DNA from: Calonectria ilicicola
Lineage: Eukaryota; Ascomycota; Sordariomycetes; Hypocreales; Nectriaceae
Assembly (NCBI GenBank): GCA_020809705.1
Contig: CP085826.1
Coordinates: 4,712,001 to 4,776,000, forward strand
Direction: 5' to 3'
DNA: 64,000 nt
Below, piece after piece: positions 34,957 to 47,767 of the stretch; within the stretch, counting starts at the first letter, position 1, and each line of letters starts with the position of its first letter. A program made the position numbers and the translations under genes. The notes below the pieces were generated by a model, which worked only from the letters and a program-made list of their open reading frames with translations, searched no databases and was not told the origin of the DNA.

Positions 34957-36195
34957 GTCTGCAAAGCAAGTGGAAAGCGGGCTAGCGACGTCCAGGAATT
35001 TTCGCGTAGAGGATTATGGGCGTTGGTTCAATTTTATGAGCTTCACTACTTTGGAGCTCTCGTATTCCATGTGGGTGGAACTCAGCACTCATATTATGAT
35101 GTTGACATAAATGAGCAGAAGCAATTCCTGGAGCCTAATTAGATGCGCCCGCCGCGTGACCTCAGCGCTAATGATATCTTGGCGGGGAGGAAAAGATGGT
35201 GTATTAATAGAGAAACTTGCAGACAAAAAATTATTGATGGAACTTCTTACGAATCACAAAACATATATTTACGTTCTTGAGTTCTTTTTCGCGATATACG
35301 CTACGCAGTCATTCGTTTTTGGTGTCTGTTTGTTATCTGTCCATCATTTTTATTCCACACCTGCGACTCTGATTTATTAATCGTCACCTCCATGCCAATT
35401 ATGATATCATACTTTGAGTCTGATCCCACTGAAATCAATAGCTGCCGCACTGCCCCTCAACTCGGTTCTCAATCAGCCACTGTGGCGTTTTCCAAACATT
35501 CCAACATGGGAACAGGACTTTGTATGCATCCATTTACCTTTTCCACTGGCCGCCAACCTCTGCTCCAAGATCACCAAGAAAATTATACAAGGCCCTTCTC
35601 CAGAGCGTTTACATCTCGCCAGAGCATTAACCAACAACCGTCAGTTCTCTATATATCTTTCCAAAACCTAACACATCGCCTATTCAGATAATCATGCTGA
35701 TAACCCGTTTTCTAGCACATAGAAGATAATAAAAAGATTGTATCGGGATGTCGTGCCTCTGAATCATTATACATGAGGCGGGCCCTTAGCAACAAAATAC
35801 ATGGCACACCATCCAAATTTCTTTCCTACCCTGCTCAGGAGAAAACTTCCCAATAAAAACTGATGGTTTTTACGGGTAAATAACATAAATTGATCCCTGT
35901 CGTGGTTAATTTCAAGGTCTTTTTCTGATTCTTTTGGGTTTTTTTTTTTTTTTTTGCAGTCAATGTCTTGTTCGTTTTCCTAGGTAGGTCAAGAAATACC
36001 GGGCTAGCTAGGGGCATCAACCTTCAAGGCAGGCCGTGAGCAATGTCATCAGTTGATGGAACCTAGAAGGATACAAAAGTCCTATCGTTTTAGAATCCAC
36101 CCACTAGGCAGACTTTTTCTACACAGATCAATCTCACAATATTGCTTTGTGGGTAATTACCCTGTAGGCGGAGTGTCAGTGATGCAGCGCTAAAA

Positions 36196-36234
36196 AAAAT
36201 GAGTCTAAGCTGAAGGCGGAGTTCGACTCATTTT
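36196..36234. promoter_or_regulatory. perfect 10-bp inverted repeat containing TGAGTC
   Basis: AAAATGAGTC at 36196-36205 and its exact reverse complement GACTCATTTT at 36225-36234, with a 19-nt spacer. TGAGTC is close to the Gcn4/AP-1 bZIP core. It lies ~580 bp before the NF-X1 start codon. Binding is inferred only. Confidence 0.4.
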
Positions 36235-36342
36235 GTATCAGTGCCAGTTTCGGGAAGCTCTAGAATGAAATGAGATGACTTAATCGCTCGTATGACTCTT
36301 ATCCAAAAGCCCTGCAACCCTCGGCTTAATTGCCTTGACGCA

Positions 36343-36416
36343 CAATGAGTGGGCTGGCACACTCATTGACCTCTCGGAATGCGTCTTGGAAATGGCGGTT
36401 GGTCTGGAGTGAGTCA
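36343..36416. promoter_or_regulatory. inverted TGAGTG repeat plus a TGAGTCA site
   Basis: CAATGAGTG (36343-36351) and its reverse complement CACTCATTG (36360-36368) are separated by 8 nt; a perfect bZIP-type core TGAGTCA follows at 36410-36416. All are ~400-470 bp upstream of the NF-X1 start codon. Confidence 0.4.
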
Positions 36417-36808
36417 TTGCTGGACAGCCAATCTTCTAGCGTGTTTGTCAGCCATTGCAACACCTGCGCCACTAAACCAACAGCCTGAGCACCACAAACA
36501 GCTTTGCCACAGGCAACGGCTCCACCATCCGTCGCCGCCGCCTTTTAGGCCTTCCAACTTCAAATCGCTGCCGGTATCAAAAAGATCGTGCAATCCTCTC
36601 TGTCGCTCCACCTCAAACCTGGTGCACACTGCAGCTCTCTTCGCATCTTGTTCGTGTCAGTAGCTCGACTGGGGCGTAGTGTGTTCCCTTGGCCTTCAGC
36701 CTCGTTTATTTTTCCTTTTTGCATACGAAGACGCTATATTTCACAAAGCGCACGTCCACCATTTCAAAGCCAACAGATTTGCTTTCAAGTAACGCACCAC
36801 TTGCTACT

Positions 36809-39800
36809 ATGCCTGAAGGAGAGGGGTCTCATACCCCAGCCCAGGCTCAGAGTGAGTCTCAAGGCTCTAGAGGAGGAGGTTCCCGAGGGGGACGACGGAG
36901 AGGCCGTGGCGGAAGAGGTCGTGCCCGCGGAAATGGTGGCTCTAGAGGGGGCAGAGCGGATACCGCAGAATCCAGCTCTGCTAACACAGCTCAACCAACA
37001 ACCCAGCCTAGCAACCAGACATCCACTCAAACGCCAGCACAACCAGAACCACCATCTGCACCTGAAAGTTTAGGTGCTTCTAGAGGCAGGCGGAATCGAA
37101 GAGGCGGCCGCGGTGGCCGCGGTGGTGGCCGTGGCTCAGAAGCGCAACCGCGGGGCTCATTCCGGATGGGATCACAGAGACAATTCGGTGGACGCTTAAC
37201 AACAGAAGCAGATGAGGCTAGCCAGGCAGACACGGGAGAATTAGCCTCACTAAGTGCGGATGCTCCCGAGTTTGTCCCTGGTCAGCCTTTAGCTCAACGA
37301 AGGTACCATACCTTGATTCCTAAACTGCAAACATTTATCTCGAGTGTATTAACACGTAGAATAGTCAACAGTCTCAGTCTTCGTCTCAGCAACAACAGAC
37401 AACCTCTTCTAGGTCTAGAAATCGCCGGAAACCGAAGAAGCCTAGAGCTGACAGACCTGAACTACCCAAGTCTACAGCCACTGAACTTTGGCAACGAATT
37501 CAAGAAGACATCGCCAGTTTCAACTACGAATGCCGAGTTTGTACCGAAGAGGTTACTCGAGAATGCAAAGTGTGGTCTTGCACCACTTGCTGGACTGTAG
37601 TCCATCTTAACTGCGCCCAGGAATGGTATGACAGCTCTATGAAAGTTGACAGCAATTCCGGAGAGTCTAGTTGGCGTTGCCCTGGATGCAATTCTCATTT
37701 GTCCGAAGGGCCCAGCTCTTATCACTGCTGGTGTGGCAAAGAGACGAGCCCGAGCCAAACCAGCACTTTCCTGCCACCTCATTCATGCGGACAGACCTGT
37801 TCGAAGCCGAGGTCGACCTGCCCGCATCCATGCCCTCTTCAATGTCATGCCGGTCCTTGCCCTCCTTGCGCGGTTCTGAGCCCTCCGGAACCCTGCTATT
37901 GTGGTAAACAAACCAACCGGAAGCCTTGCAGGGAAACTGACTACCACAATGGCTGGAGCTGCCGGGAGCCTTGTGGCGACATCTTATCTTGCGGAGAGCA
38001 TGTCTGTGATCAACCTTGCCACCCAGGCCTTTGCGGAGATTGTCCTATCATAGTGTCTGCCAAGTGCTACTGTGGAAAAATTGAGAAGGAAATTAAATGT
38101 TCCTTGCAGGATGATGCTTGCGACTCTTATGATCCAGCTAATGATAGCTGGTTCACAGGCTCTTTCAACTGTGGAAACACGTGTGGAAGAGCCTATGACT
38201 GCGGTAAACACAAGTGCGAAACCACTTGCCATGCCCAAGATGAGTTGCCAGCTCACTGCCCCTTGGCCCCTGATGTGATAACCCACTGCCCCTGTGGTAA
38301 AACGCCCTTGGAGGAACTTGTGGATCACGTACGACAGACTTGTGAAGACAAGATTCCACATTGCGATAGGCCGTGTGAGAGATTGCTTCCCTGTGGGCAC
38401 CTTTGCACATCACTTTGCCATACTGGCGAGTGTAGTCCATGCAGAGAGATCATGGATATCAACTGTCGCTGTGGACGAGTCACGACTGATACCCTTTGTC
38501 ATGGGGATGAAATTTATCATCCCTTGTGTTTCAAGATTTGCCAGGCAACACGAAACTGCGGACGCCATCGATGTGGAGAACATTGCTGCCCAGGAGAAAA
38601 GAAAGCACAGCAGAGGATTGCCCAGCAAAAGAAGAAGCGTGCTGGTATCGACTCGATCCCGGTCGAGGCCGAGCACATTTGTCTTCAAGTATGTGGCAGA
38701 CCTCTAAAGTGTGGTAGCCACCTCTGCGAAAAGCTCTGCCACCGCGGTCCTTGTTCTTCTTGCCCTGAGGCTGTATGGGAGGAAATTAGCTGCAGTTGCG
38801 GTGCAACTGTTCTGCAGCCTCCTCAGCCTTGCGGAACCCGTCAACCCTATTGCACATCTAAATGCAGACGTCAACCAGCTTGTGGGCACCCTACAGTGGA
38901 TCACCAATGCCATTCGGACGATTCAGAATGTCCTCCATGCCCATACCTGACTGAGAAAGTTTGTGCTTGTGGCAAGACTACCTTCTCTAACAAGCCATGC
39001 CATCTTCAACTGGCTCGCTGCGGAGAGGTCTGTGGACAAAAGCTTCAGTGCGGGTATGTTTATTTATGGATTTTGATTTGAGAAACGATGCTAATATATC
39101 AACTAGACTTCATGAATGCAAGAAGCTTTGCCATCGCCCAGGTGAATGCGGCGGTGCGCAGGACCGATGTGAGCAAGTTTGTGGCAAAACAAAACTCTTC
39201 TGCAACCATACGTGCCAGAATGTCTGTCACGGACAAACGCGTAAGATTTATTCAACGTATTACAATGTCATGTTTATCTTGCTAACTTTTTTATTCTAGC
39301 TTGCAGCGAATCGATTGCATGCCAGATGAAGATGATCGCAGTATGCCCTTGTGGCAACCATAAGAAGGAATTCAAGTGTCTGGCAAGCTCACAGAACACT
39401 GAGCCTGTACGCCCCGAGATCAAGTGCGATGAAGAGTGTGAAAGACTTGACCGCAACCGCAGACTTGCCGCTGCCCTCAACATCGACCCGGCCTCGCACA
39501 CCAACGATCATATTCCATTCTCAGACAACACTCTGAAACTATACAAGGAATTCTCCACCTGGGGCGATAAACAGGAGAGTCAGTTCAGGGTCTTTTGTAG
39601 TAACCCCGATGAGGTTCGTTTGCGATACGAACCTATGCGAAACCAGTCACGGCAGTTCTTGCACCTGCTCGCCGAGGACTTTGGCCTAGAGAGCAAGAGT
39701 GAAGACTATGACGCTCACCGCTCGGTCGTGGTTTGGAAGTCGGACCGCTTCGTCTCGGCACCGTCTAAGACACTTTCTCAGTGTGTCAAGATTCGAGCAG

Positions 39801-40378
39801 CTCAGGCAGCCCAGGCTGCTGCCGAGGCAGCTCTCCGGCCCTCAAGTCCGCCGGCACCAGGGAGCGAGCCGTTCAATGGCTTTGTGCTTGGATCACCCCG
39901 ATTTGGCATTACTGTTGACGAAGTCTTAGTCGCCCTTGATGCGGACCTCGCAACGCTCCCGTCATTCCAATTCAGGGCTGACTTTATTACCCATATTGAA
40001 CCTAATGACGAGGTGCTCATTAGAGCCACAGCACAGTATGCCGCCTTCCTGTCTTCAACTTCTGTCGAGACAAGCTTGGCAGCCTTGAAACCCAAGCTTG
40101 AGCAGACGTTGCGCCGCGATAAGATCGCAGAGAGCATCTTGCTCTGCCATTTTGATGCAAGTGGCAGCGTAACTCGCCGCGAAGTTCCCCGACGTCCCGG
40201 GGCAGGCGGCTGGAGTGCCGTGGCTGGTCGTGCCGCCTCGTCCAAGCCTGCTACCCCGGCCGAGGAGGAAGCTACCAAGGCTCCCGGACGCCGCTTCGTC
40301 GGGTTGAAGAAGAAGAAGCCGCAGGCGCCTGAGCCAGGCAAGACATGGTCTGCTCTGGAAGGGGATGTGGAGTGTTAG
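36809..40378 (+). CDS. FAP1: NF-X1 type zinc-finger protein (FAP1 homolog)
   Basis: Four exons, 36809..37302, 37365..39053, 39107..39240 and 39300..40378 (introns 62, 53 and 59 nt), 1131 aa. N-terminus (1-~130) is low complexity with RGG/RGR repeats, an RNA-binding type of sequence. A RING/PHD-like module follows the first intron (CRVCTEEV…CTTCWTVVHLNC…CPGC). Then come many NF-X1 fingers with the CGxHxCxxxCHxGxCxxC pattern (for example CGEHVCDQPCHPGLCGDC, CGHLCTSLCHTGECSPC). After ~800 lies an R3H-like domain (PMRNQSRQFLHLLAEDFGL), then an Ala-rich and basic C-terminus ending near GRRFVGLKKKKPQ. Yeast Fap1 binds FKBP12 and metazoan NFX1 acts as DNA-binding E3 ligase or mRNA regulator; in filamentous fungi the role is unproven. 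The exon 1/2 acceptor was chosen at 37364 because it alone restores the downstream frame. Confidence 0.92.
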
Positions 40379-41120
40379 AAGGACGCATCACTTTGTGTTA
40401 CGTATGAGCGGAAACCATAGCCTGCACGGTTCTCTATAGTATCTAGGATTGAACTACGCCCCGGCTGTGTAACCACAAATGGCCATGCACGCATAGACCA
40501 GCTTTGATTGTGAAAGAGAAGACAGGATGATTCAATATGAGTACTTTATTCGTTACACTGTGCATTGATCACAATTACAATGTAAGACGTTCCAAGAGGC
40601 TGGTCCCCTGTGCCGCGTCCCGGGCCGACCATGCATATTTGATTCATAAATCAACCAAACCCAAAAAAGAAAAACAAAGGTCGTATTTGCGATGTGGCAT
40701 GTGCCGGAGATGTGCATAGCTTGCGCCGTCAACTAACGTAAATCTAAACCTACATGGGGTTAAGTTGGATGGGGCTATGGACTGAGACAGGATGGCACTC
40801 TTGTGCTGGTTCGTTGGCATCACGGGGCCCAACTACGAAAACGACCGGTATCACATGGGAAACTACGCCGCTAACCATGAGACAACCCTACACACTGAAA
40901 AAAAAAGCAAAGAAAGAAAAGCAAGTTGAATTCATCATGATTTCATCATTTGTGCCTAAGGTTCTGTTCTAAGCCCTTGTCAGACTGCATGCGACAGGTG
41001 GGCCACCACAGCATTTATGGCAGACTCGGGTATCATTAAATTCGTAGGGTGACCAAAATATTCTTGTTGGAATCCAAGGCCGTGGTTCTGGACCATGTCG
41101 CACTTCTATAGACGGGTCTG
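40379..41120. other. convergent 3' region
   Basis: Lies between the ends of the NF-X1 gene (+) and the hydrolase gene (-). It should hold both 3' UTRs. No other gene is visible. Confidence 0.6.
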
Positions 41121-42535
41121 CTACTGCTTCTCGCTTGTAACTTCGGCAACGAAATCGGCTACCGCCTCAAAGTAGCCCTCCTCCAGGACACTAGAGTTGT
41201 GATCGCCGCCCGGTAGCGGCTTCCACCGTTTGATAGGCGCGGTGGAGATTTCGTAGAGCTGGCGCATGTGTCGTGGGCTACGGAACGTTAGCCTCGAGGC
41301 CACCATGTGAAATACCGAGACAAGAAGATGGAGGAACTTAGATAGATCATCAGGAAACATATGTTTTCAAATCCAGACCCCGAGGGGTTCATATTTTGTG
41401 GGTGATATGGATCATCACAAGATCACGGGAAGCCGGGGAATTAGGGATGTGGGGGAGATAGACTTACGGAACGATCTCGTCCTGCAGGCCGCTCAAGAAG
41501 AGGGTCGGCACCTTCGTAATGGATGGTAATAACGAGTCACTGGGCCACACCTGGTGGCATAGTAGGGTGAGATATTTGGCCGGAGGCACAACCGACGGGA
41601 TGAGCTTTCGCATCGAGAGGAATGTGTTTTCAAGGATGAGGCCGGCAATGTCCCCTCGCTCCTGGTTCTTAGCCACAAGCTTGACGCTGACGGCACCGCC
41701 TAGACTCTGGCCGTAGACGAGTAGCTTATGGTCTCGTGTCTCGGCGCGCTGTCGTAGGTAGTCGAGCCCTGTCTGGGCGTCGATGGTCAAACCTGACTCG
41801 TCCGGCTCGCCCGTGGAGGCTCCATAACCTCTGTACTCAAGCATGAATACGTTGCATCCAATGAAGTTGACCATCATGCGGGCGATAGGCAGTCGGTGGC
41901 CGATATTTCCCGCATTCCCGTGAAACATTAGGATGGTGATGTTGGAGTTCTTGCCCCCGCGGGGGCCGCGAATGTAGAAGGCTGAGAGCTTCTCGCCATC
42001 GTCGGTCGGGATTACCAGCTCCTCAAAGTCTTTGATGCCAAAGTCGGAGGGTTTTGGGATGTCGAGACGAGAGTTTGCGGGAATGTGGCTAGGGTAAATC
42101 AGTGCCCTAATGCAAGGGAAAGCATGTTAGCGTATGTACGAAGCGGGTCGCTGAGGTGATTGAGAATGCGTGGAGATGGTGAGGCAGAGGCAGAGGTAAG
42201 ACGGAGGCGAAGGCTGGGAGAGAGGAGGAAGGATACGGACTTTTGCTTGAAGTACAGCAGCGATGTGAGAATGGCGGCGATGCCCTGTGTGCGCATGGCG
42301 TGGTCAGCATTGATCGGAGCCGGGAGTGCATGCTCGTGGACGGGGGATGGATGCAGCGAGCGTGGCACGAGGCAAATGCATCTGGTCTGCGCAGAAGCGG
42401 GCATCATGGTTGACAACGTACGGTGGAGGCGAGGGCAGGCAGACGCATGTAGCCGGCGACAGAACTCAGGAGCGAGACAGCTTGCTCCAGGTAGCTGTTG
42501 GAAGTTGGCGGAGACGGGGGATTGGAGGTCGACAT
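41121..42535 (-). CDS. BEM46/ABHD13-type alpha/beta hydrolase
   Basis: Four exons, 42535..42422, 42284..42241, 42106..41468 and 41277..41121, phases 0, 2 and 2, 317 aa. The start MSTSNPPSPPTSNSYLEQAV leads to a hydrophobic helix (~18-52) spanning the first two introns, likely a membrane anchor, then ALIYPSHIPANSR. The hydrolase core has the oxyanion motif FHGNAGN (~114-120), EYRGYGAS, the nucleophile elbow GQSLGG (Ser187), the acid in SGLQDEIVPP (Asp262) and the catalytic His in GGDHNSS (His292), so the triad is complete. This is the BEM46 family (ABHD13 in animals), linked in Neurospora to hyphal polarity and auxin-related metabolism; substrate unknown. Intron 2 uses an unusual GTCCGT donor. 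Confidence 0.9.
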
Positions 42536-45500
42536 GCTTGTTGATGTTGATGACCGTTGGGGTTTTCCAGGCATCTGATATCAAGACTGGGGGTTGGCAG
42601 CGAGCGCCGAAAGTGCGGTGACCAACACTTTCCGGCCGGCCAACCAAGACGAAACGGACGCACAGCGGGGAGGGACACTGTCACAGGTAGAGAAGCCGGA
42701 TCCAATGCAGCCGCATGGACAGACAATGGCAGGACAATGGCAAGAGGCAGGCAGTGTGTGCAGTGTGGCAATAATGGCGGCGGCGGCAGTACGAGGCAGG
42801 CCAATGGGGACGGGGGACGGGTCTGAAGGTGAAGTCTTTGCTGGTTAAGCGAATGGACGGAGGGATGGACGGGCTGGCGGGATGCAGCAGCGTGGAGAGA
42901 TGGCGATGCGGGAGAAAAAAGCAGGCTTGGCGAATGGGGAGAATTGGGAAGATGTCGGAACGTGGCGAGCGACGAGGGTGAGGTGTAAAAGCCAATGGCC
43001 TCTGGCAGACGCAGCGTCTCTGTTGTTGTCAGGACCCTGCTGTTTCTCACGGGAGCGATCCCTTTTACGGGAGCATCATGCAGGCCGGGGATTGTCCAGA
43101 GGCTTCAAGCAAGGGTTGAGAGCTAGGTCAGCCGAGACGTGAGTCGGAGCAGAATGCTGGACAGTGCTGCGGTGAGAGGCCGTATGTTCTGGGGACGATG
43201 GGCGATGGTGCGGAGAGAAGGGCGGAGCCGACGGGTGCAGGGAGCAGAAGCGGTCCCTTGCAGTGGCGGCGACGGTGATGGTGGTGGGAAGAAGAGAGAA
43301 CGACGATAGCAATTAGAGCGAGGTATGTTGTCGCATGGGGATAAAGGGAGCGACGTTGAGTTTTGCCCGCCGGGATTTAAGGTAGGTAAGCCGAGGTTTA
43401 TCATGTCAAGCTTTCACCCAGATCCAATCGGCTTATATCAACCACAGCGAGCGCCCTCGTCGCCCGTCCCATCCCATCTCATCCCTTACTTTTCTCCCAT
43501 CATCGTCACTGAAGCTCGCTGAGGTTCAGGAACCATGCCCCAAGCGAAGGACAGTCGCGCCAGTTTGGTGGGGCCCGCCTGGATGAGATTGAGATGAGGG
43601 TACATGGGTGACGTGCATGACAGGTATAGTCTCTCAACAAATTCGCACAAGATACTTTGCTCGCCTCTAGATCTAGGTACCTCAGCCACGCTTACAATTA
43701 GAAACATCCAAAACGCCAACCGACAAAACGGCATTGATGGCTTATCACGTGTGGAAGCAGGGGCAGTGTGTTATTATGCAATTCGTGCATGGTACCTCAT
43801 TTAATCTAGACTCACTAGACACTTGGGAAAAAACAAGCAAAAACACTGCTTGGCACTGTATTGGTGACCAAAAAACAAAAAACAAGCAGTCTAAAACAAG
43901 GCAGATAGGGGGAGATTGGCACAGAAGTAAAATAAAACACTTTTGTACCATGTGAACCATGTGAGCTTATGCAGTGCCAGCTCACACACTCTGGCACTCA
44001 AACCAGAAGCTTGCAGTCGGCCTAGCGCATTGCCCGGTCGTAGGCGAGCCCATAGTTGAGAGGGACCATGGCCGAGTGAGTGCGAGCGCAAGCCCGGCCA
44101 TGATGTCGGTGGAAATGAAACGAAACGCTTAGGGCTGCCTTTCGGGCAAGGCTATCTCCTACCGAGGGTCCTGGGACGTTTTTTGTCATGACGACTCCAG
44201 TAAAAGTAAACAAATGCAATATTGCCTCATATCAGTGCACCTCAGTGCACCTCCACCACAATGGGCCAATTTCTCTGGGAAATCTGACTATCGAATATAT
44301 GGCGCCACGTGTGAAAGCTGGCAAGCCCACAGGTACGTCGCCTAACACATGTCCTCAATTGAGCCTATCGAGGCAGATTGATTGCACAATGGGCCGCGAC
44401 CTAGCCAGTTCGGCATCACGGGCGGACAGGCCAGCTGCATAAAGGTCGATTCGGAGACAGCTTATGCTTCTATTTTGATTCCATCTCCCTTCTGGGACCG
44501 TGGTGGTGACCACCCTCAGGGACCTGTGGGTGACAAGAATAGCACAAAGCCCCCAAACTCTCTAGTCGCCTAGCCCATGGCCTTGGGAGACCAGCTTCTG
44601 AGACCAAACAATCCACTCTAACTGAGATGTGGCTGTTTGCGAGACAAGACGCCTCCCTCAACTCGTAGGCTGGAACACGGGCGGCTGCTTGCGGGGCATA
44701 AAAGGCTACGCACCAGTTTTTCCGGGTTGACGAGCGTGTCAATTCATGCGCAGGAAGCAGGGGGACGGGCGAATCTGCCCCGAAATATGATGTGTAACTG
44801 CTGGGTGCGGCATCGAAATGTGCCCTGTAAATGTAGGGGTTTCCCAATGGCATGCAGCGTGCTTCCCGTGTGTCTGAGATTTTTTTTTCCCCTTGGCCCA
44901 TCGCATCCTCGTCCCGGTTGTTCCGCCCTGGTGCTGCTGCCCCTCCAAGTGTGGAAGGAGGGGCATTCAACTGCGTCCCAAAAGCTGTGTATCATATCAT
45001 GACGAGCATTTGAGCTGAGCGTTCCCCAAACTGAGGCCCCATACATTTTTGAGGTCCAGGGATGGCCCCTGAAACGCACCTCTCACACTGCTGCCAAACC
45101 CCCCACTGCTCGGCGTCATGTTGTTTGTGCCCCGGCCGGCCCTTCTGCACGAGGGCTATTGGTAACGACGTCCATTCGACGGCCCTGAGCGAGCGCATCC
45201 ATACGAGTTCTGGGGTCGGGCTTGCAAGACAGGAAGGAAAAGAAATCATACCAGAGACATTGGTGGCCGGTTTCGCCTCAGACGACGCACCTGACGACCG
45301 TTATCGTGGAGGAGGTGGGGTTGGTTTGCTGGCCAAAGCCGTTGACTTTGTTGATGCATTTTTTTTCTTTTGAGAATTGATTGAGTCAATTGTGCGACTA
45401 AGACACCAAAGGCTACTACCCTACCCACGAGTAGGGATGTGATATCGACTAAATCCGTGATGGATGGTTGGAAGCGCGAGGATGCAGTTCCTTTTGAAAG

Positions 45501-46903
45501 ATAGTTTGATGCGCGTTAAACGCGCAGGCTCACTTGACAGAAGCGCCCATCGTCGTCTGTGTCCCCTGGCTACGGGCTGTGGTTGGCTTCATGACCCTGA
45601 CATGGTGGTGATCAAATACGACTTTCAGAGTTGACCCCGGCGGCTACGGAGAGTGATAATGAAATTGAGCATCTGAGAATCTGACCAGTCTCGGGCCACC
45701 AGGTCGGCTGCCAAAGTTGCATGGTCCCCTCCATTCGCGTCGCTGGCAACAGGCTTGACCCCTGAGTCAAGAGTTCCATTCTAATCTACTTTCTTTTTTT
45801 TCTCTCTCGTTTTCTTTTTTTTCTGGTTGCCCACTATCGCCCCGCATTCAAAGTAGATGCATTGAAGTGGTCGAGCAACTGGGTCGGTTGTTGAGACTAG
45901 CCCTGCAGTAGAGCCCGTGGGCTAGGTTGGTTGAAGTGGGCACAAATCATAAGCCGCCATAGAGCATGGAGCTGCTGTTTGCGCCGTGATGCTACTGCGG
46001 TGCAGGCTCTTTGGGCACCGCTGGAGCAGCGATCAGCCATTCAGCTGCGAGGCATGGTCCACGACGCGCGTGTTGGTGACGCCAGAACCAAAGGGACAGG
46101 TGCAATAACTCATTGTGCAGACGTCCCGGAGGAGGTGCATAACGATAGGACGGCGCCACGGGCACAAACAAGCTGCTACACCCACCCTGTGTCTGTTACA
46201 CGTTTGTTGCGTCTGGGTGTGCTCTGGCCCTGTTCTGGCCCCCCAGGAGAAGAAGATGAGACACAGCCATCATCGTCCCTCAATCAGCCCTCCATCAGCC
46301 CTCCATCAGCCCTCCATCAGCCCACGGGAGGTGCTGTACCATGTGACCCCTCCAGCGCGGCATTGAGCCATGCCCTGCCGTCGCCGCCCATCGGACCAAT
46401 CGTGACGTCGTCTTGGCAGTTCTCCGATTGCGTCGCCCTGCCGGCGGACTGGCTGGAGAGGTGTTGCTGGGGTGGGTGTGTTGTTGTCCAGGGCTTCCCA
46501 GCTTTGCTGTGGCGTCGCTGTAGCGGTGGGATGGGGGGGCAGATGGGCCCCCAAGGCTTGTAAGCGTCCAACGAAGTACGTCCCAATCCCAAATGTCCCC
46601 GATGCAGCTTCGTCGCAGCCCGTCGCAGCCCATAATCAACGCTCCTGCGACATCTGATAGGTCAGCTGGGCTCCAAATCGCCCAACTAGGCGCTACTGTC
46701 TGGATTTTGGTGCCTTTGGGCCATGCCTTCGCTGCCCATTTGAGTTTTTTTCGGGTGCCGTTGCACTTGTTGCTGGGCTCTAGCTTGACGCAGGTTTCAC
46801 CTGGGCATCCACAACAAGGCCCAAAGTCATCGCCTCCCGACTGAAATTTTTTCTCTGATGCCCACACACAGCAAATCGCAATTCTCGACGAGAATTCGGC
46901 GTC
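42536..46903. other. 4.4 kb intergenic
   Basis: Divergent promoter space between the hydrolase (-) and the LYAR-type gene (+). It includes pyrimidine-rich tracts near 42650-43310 on the minus strand and a short minisatellite at 46283-46323. The doublet CAGTGCACCT CAGTGCACCT lies at about 44233-44253. No frame has a recognisable domain. Confidence 0.45.
46283..46323 (+). repeat. minisatellite, 11-bp unit x 3.7
   Basis: ATCAGCCCTCC repeats head to tail from 46283, three exact units followed by a partial one. Confidence 0.8.
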
Positions 46904-47767
46904 GTCGATGCTCATCCATCCCTCATAATCTCGTCCACGCCCTCGTCCCTCCTCCTTCCTCTTTTCTTTTGATTCCCCCCTCTTCTGCCCCCTCGTGTGC
47001 CTCGTGTCGCTCTCCGACTCCCCCGCGTCATCTCTTTAATTAAAACTTACCATCGCACGCCCCCCCTTCCGCCCTCTCACACTACCTGGCGCCTCCCTCA
47101 TCGCACTATAGCTGCTCATCTACAACTCTCCCGCAACACAACCGTGCTCGCCGCTTGACGGACACACCCTGGCTGTACCTCCCACCTGACACTGGCCCTC
47201 ATCTCACTCGGCCGCCCCTCCATCTGCATCCCGCAGTCGAGTCCACTGTTTACCCCCCTTCGCTCGGCGTGTCAACTCTATTCGCATCGTCAACACCGCG
47301 ACTGCTTCTCCTTCTGAGACGCATTCCACCATCTGCATCCTCATCCTTGGGTTCTGCCCCTTGCATCCTCCGCTGCGCCCTCCGTCTCGACTCGGGCTCT
47401 AAAGGGATTACGACGGCTTTCATCCTCTTTTGGGTTTTTTTATTTTTATTTTTATTTTTATTTTTCCTAAACTTGGCCAGCACGCAGCTCAAGCAAAGCT
47501 CGCTCTGCATTCGCCCAACCCTTCTGCATCTGCATCTGCACCTGCACCGCCCCAGGGCCATTATCAACATCCAGCGTCAACGCTCGGCCGAATCGTACCA
47601 ATCCATTGTTCAGGTCCTTGCGCCGTCCACTCACGTAGTTGCACTTTTCGCAACACGCCCAACAGCCTCGAGCTTTCTCCGTTAAATACCGCGAGCCACT
47701 CAGCTCCGGCGTCCCGCCTCAGATCGCCGTATCCAATCGCTGACACCGTAGTGTCATTGCCGCCATC
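46904..47767 (+). promoter_or_regulatory. pyrimidine-rich promoter/5' leader of the LYAR-type gene
   Basis: About 860 bp dominated by C and T on the coding strand (TCCTCCTTCC-like runs), with few purine runs, and a (T5A)n stretch at 47434-47466. CT-rich tracts just upstream of the transcription start are common in highly expressed filamentous fungal genes. A leader intron is possible but not resolved. Confidence 0.45.
47434..47466 (+). repeat. T-rich microsatellite-like run (TTTTTA)n
   Basis: Units of TTTTTA repeat about four to five times between two CT-rich stretches in the leader region. Likely slippage-prone. Confidence 0.65.

Larger units (their letters stand above)
34957..36808. other. 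intergenic between HET gene and NF-X1 gene
   Basis: Left part is the HET gene promoter and AT-richer DNA without a gene. The right ~600 bp, the NF-X1 gene promoter and leader, carries two perfect inverted repeats built on TGAGT words (36196-36234 and 36343-36368) and one TGAGTCA site. Confidence 0.5.

Noticed and set aside
42466..43050. 194-codon minus-strand frame upstream of the hydrolase
   Set aside because: It reads the pyrimidine-rich promoter and leader of the hydrolase gene; the hydrolase N-terminus uses another frame starting at 42535.
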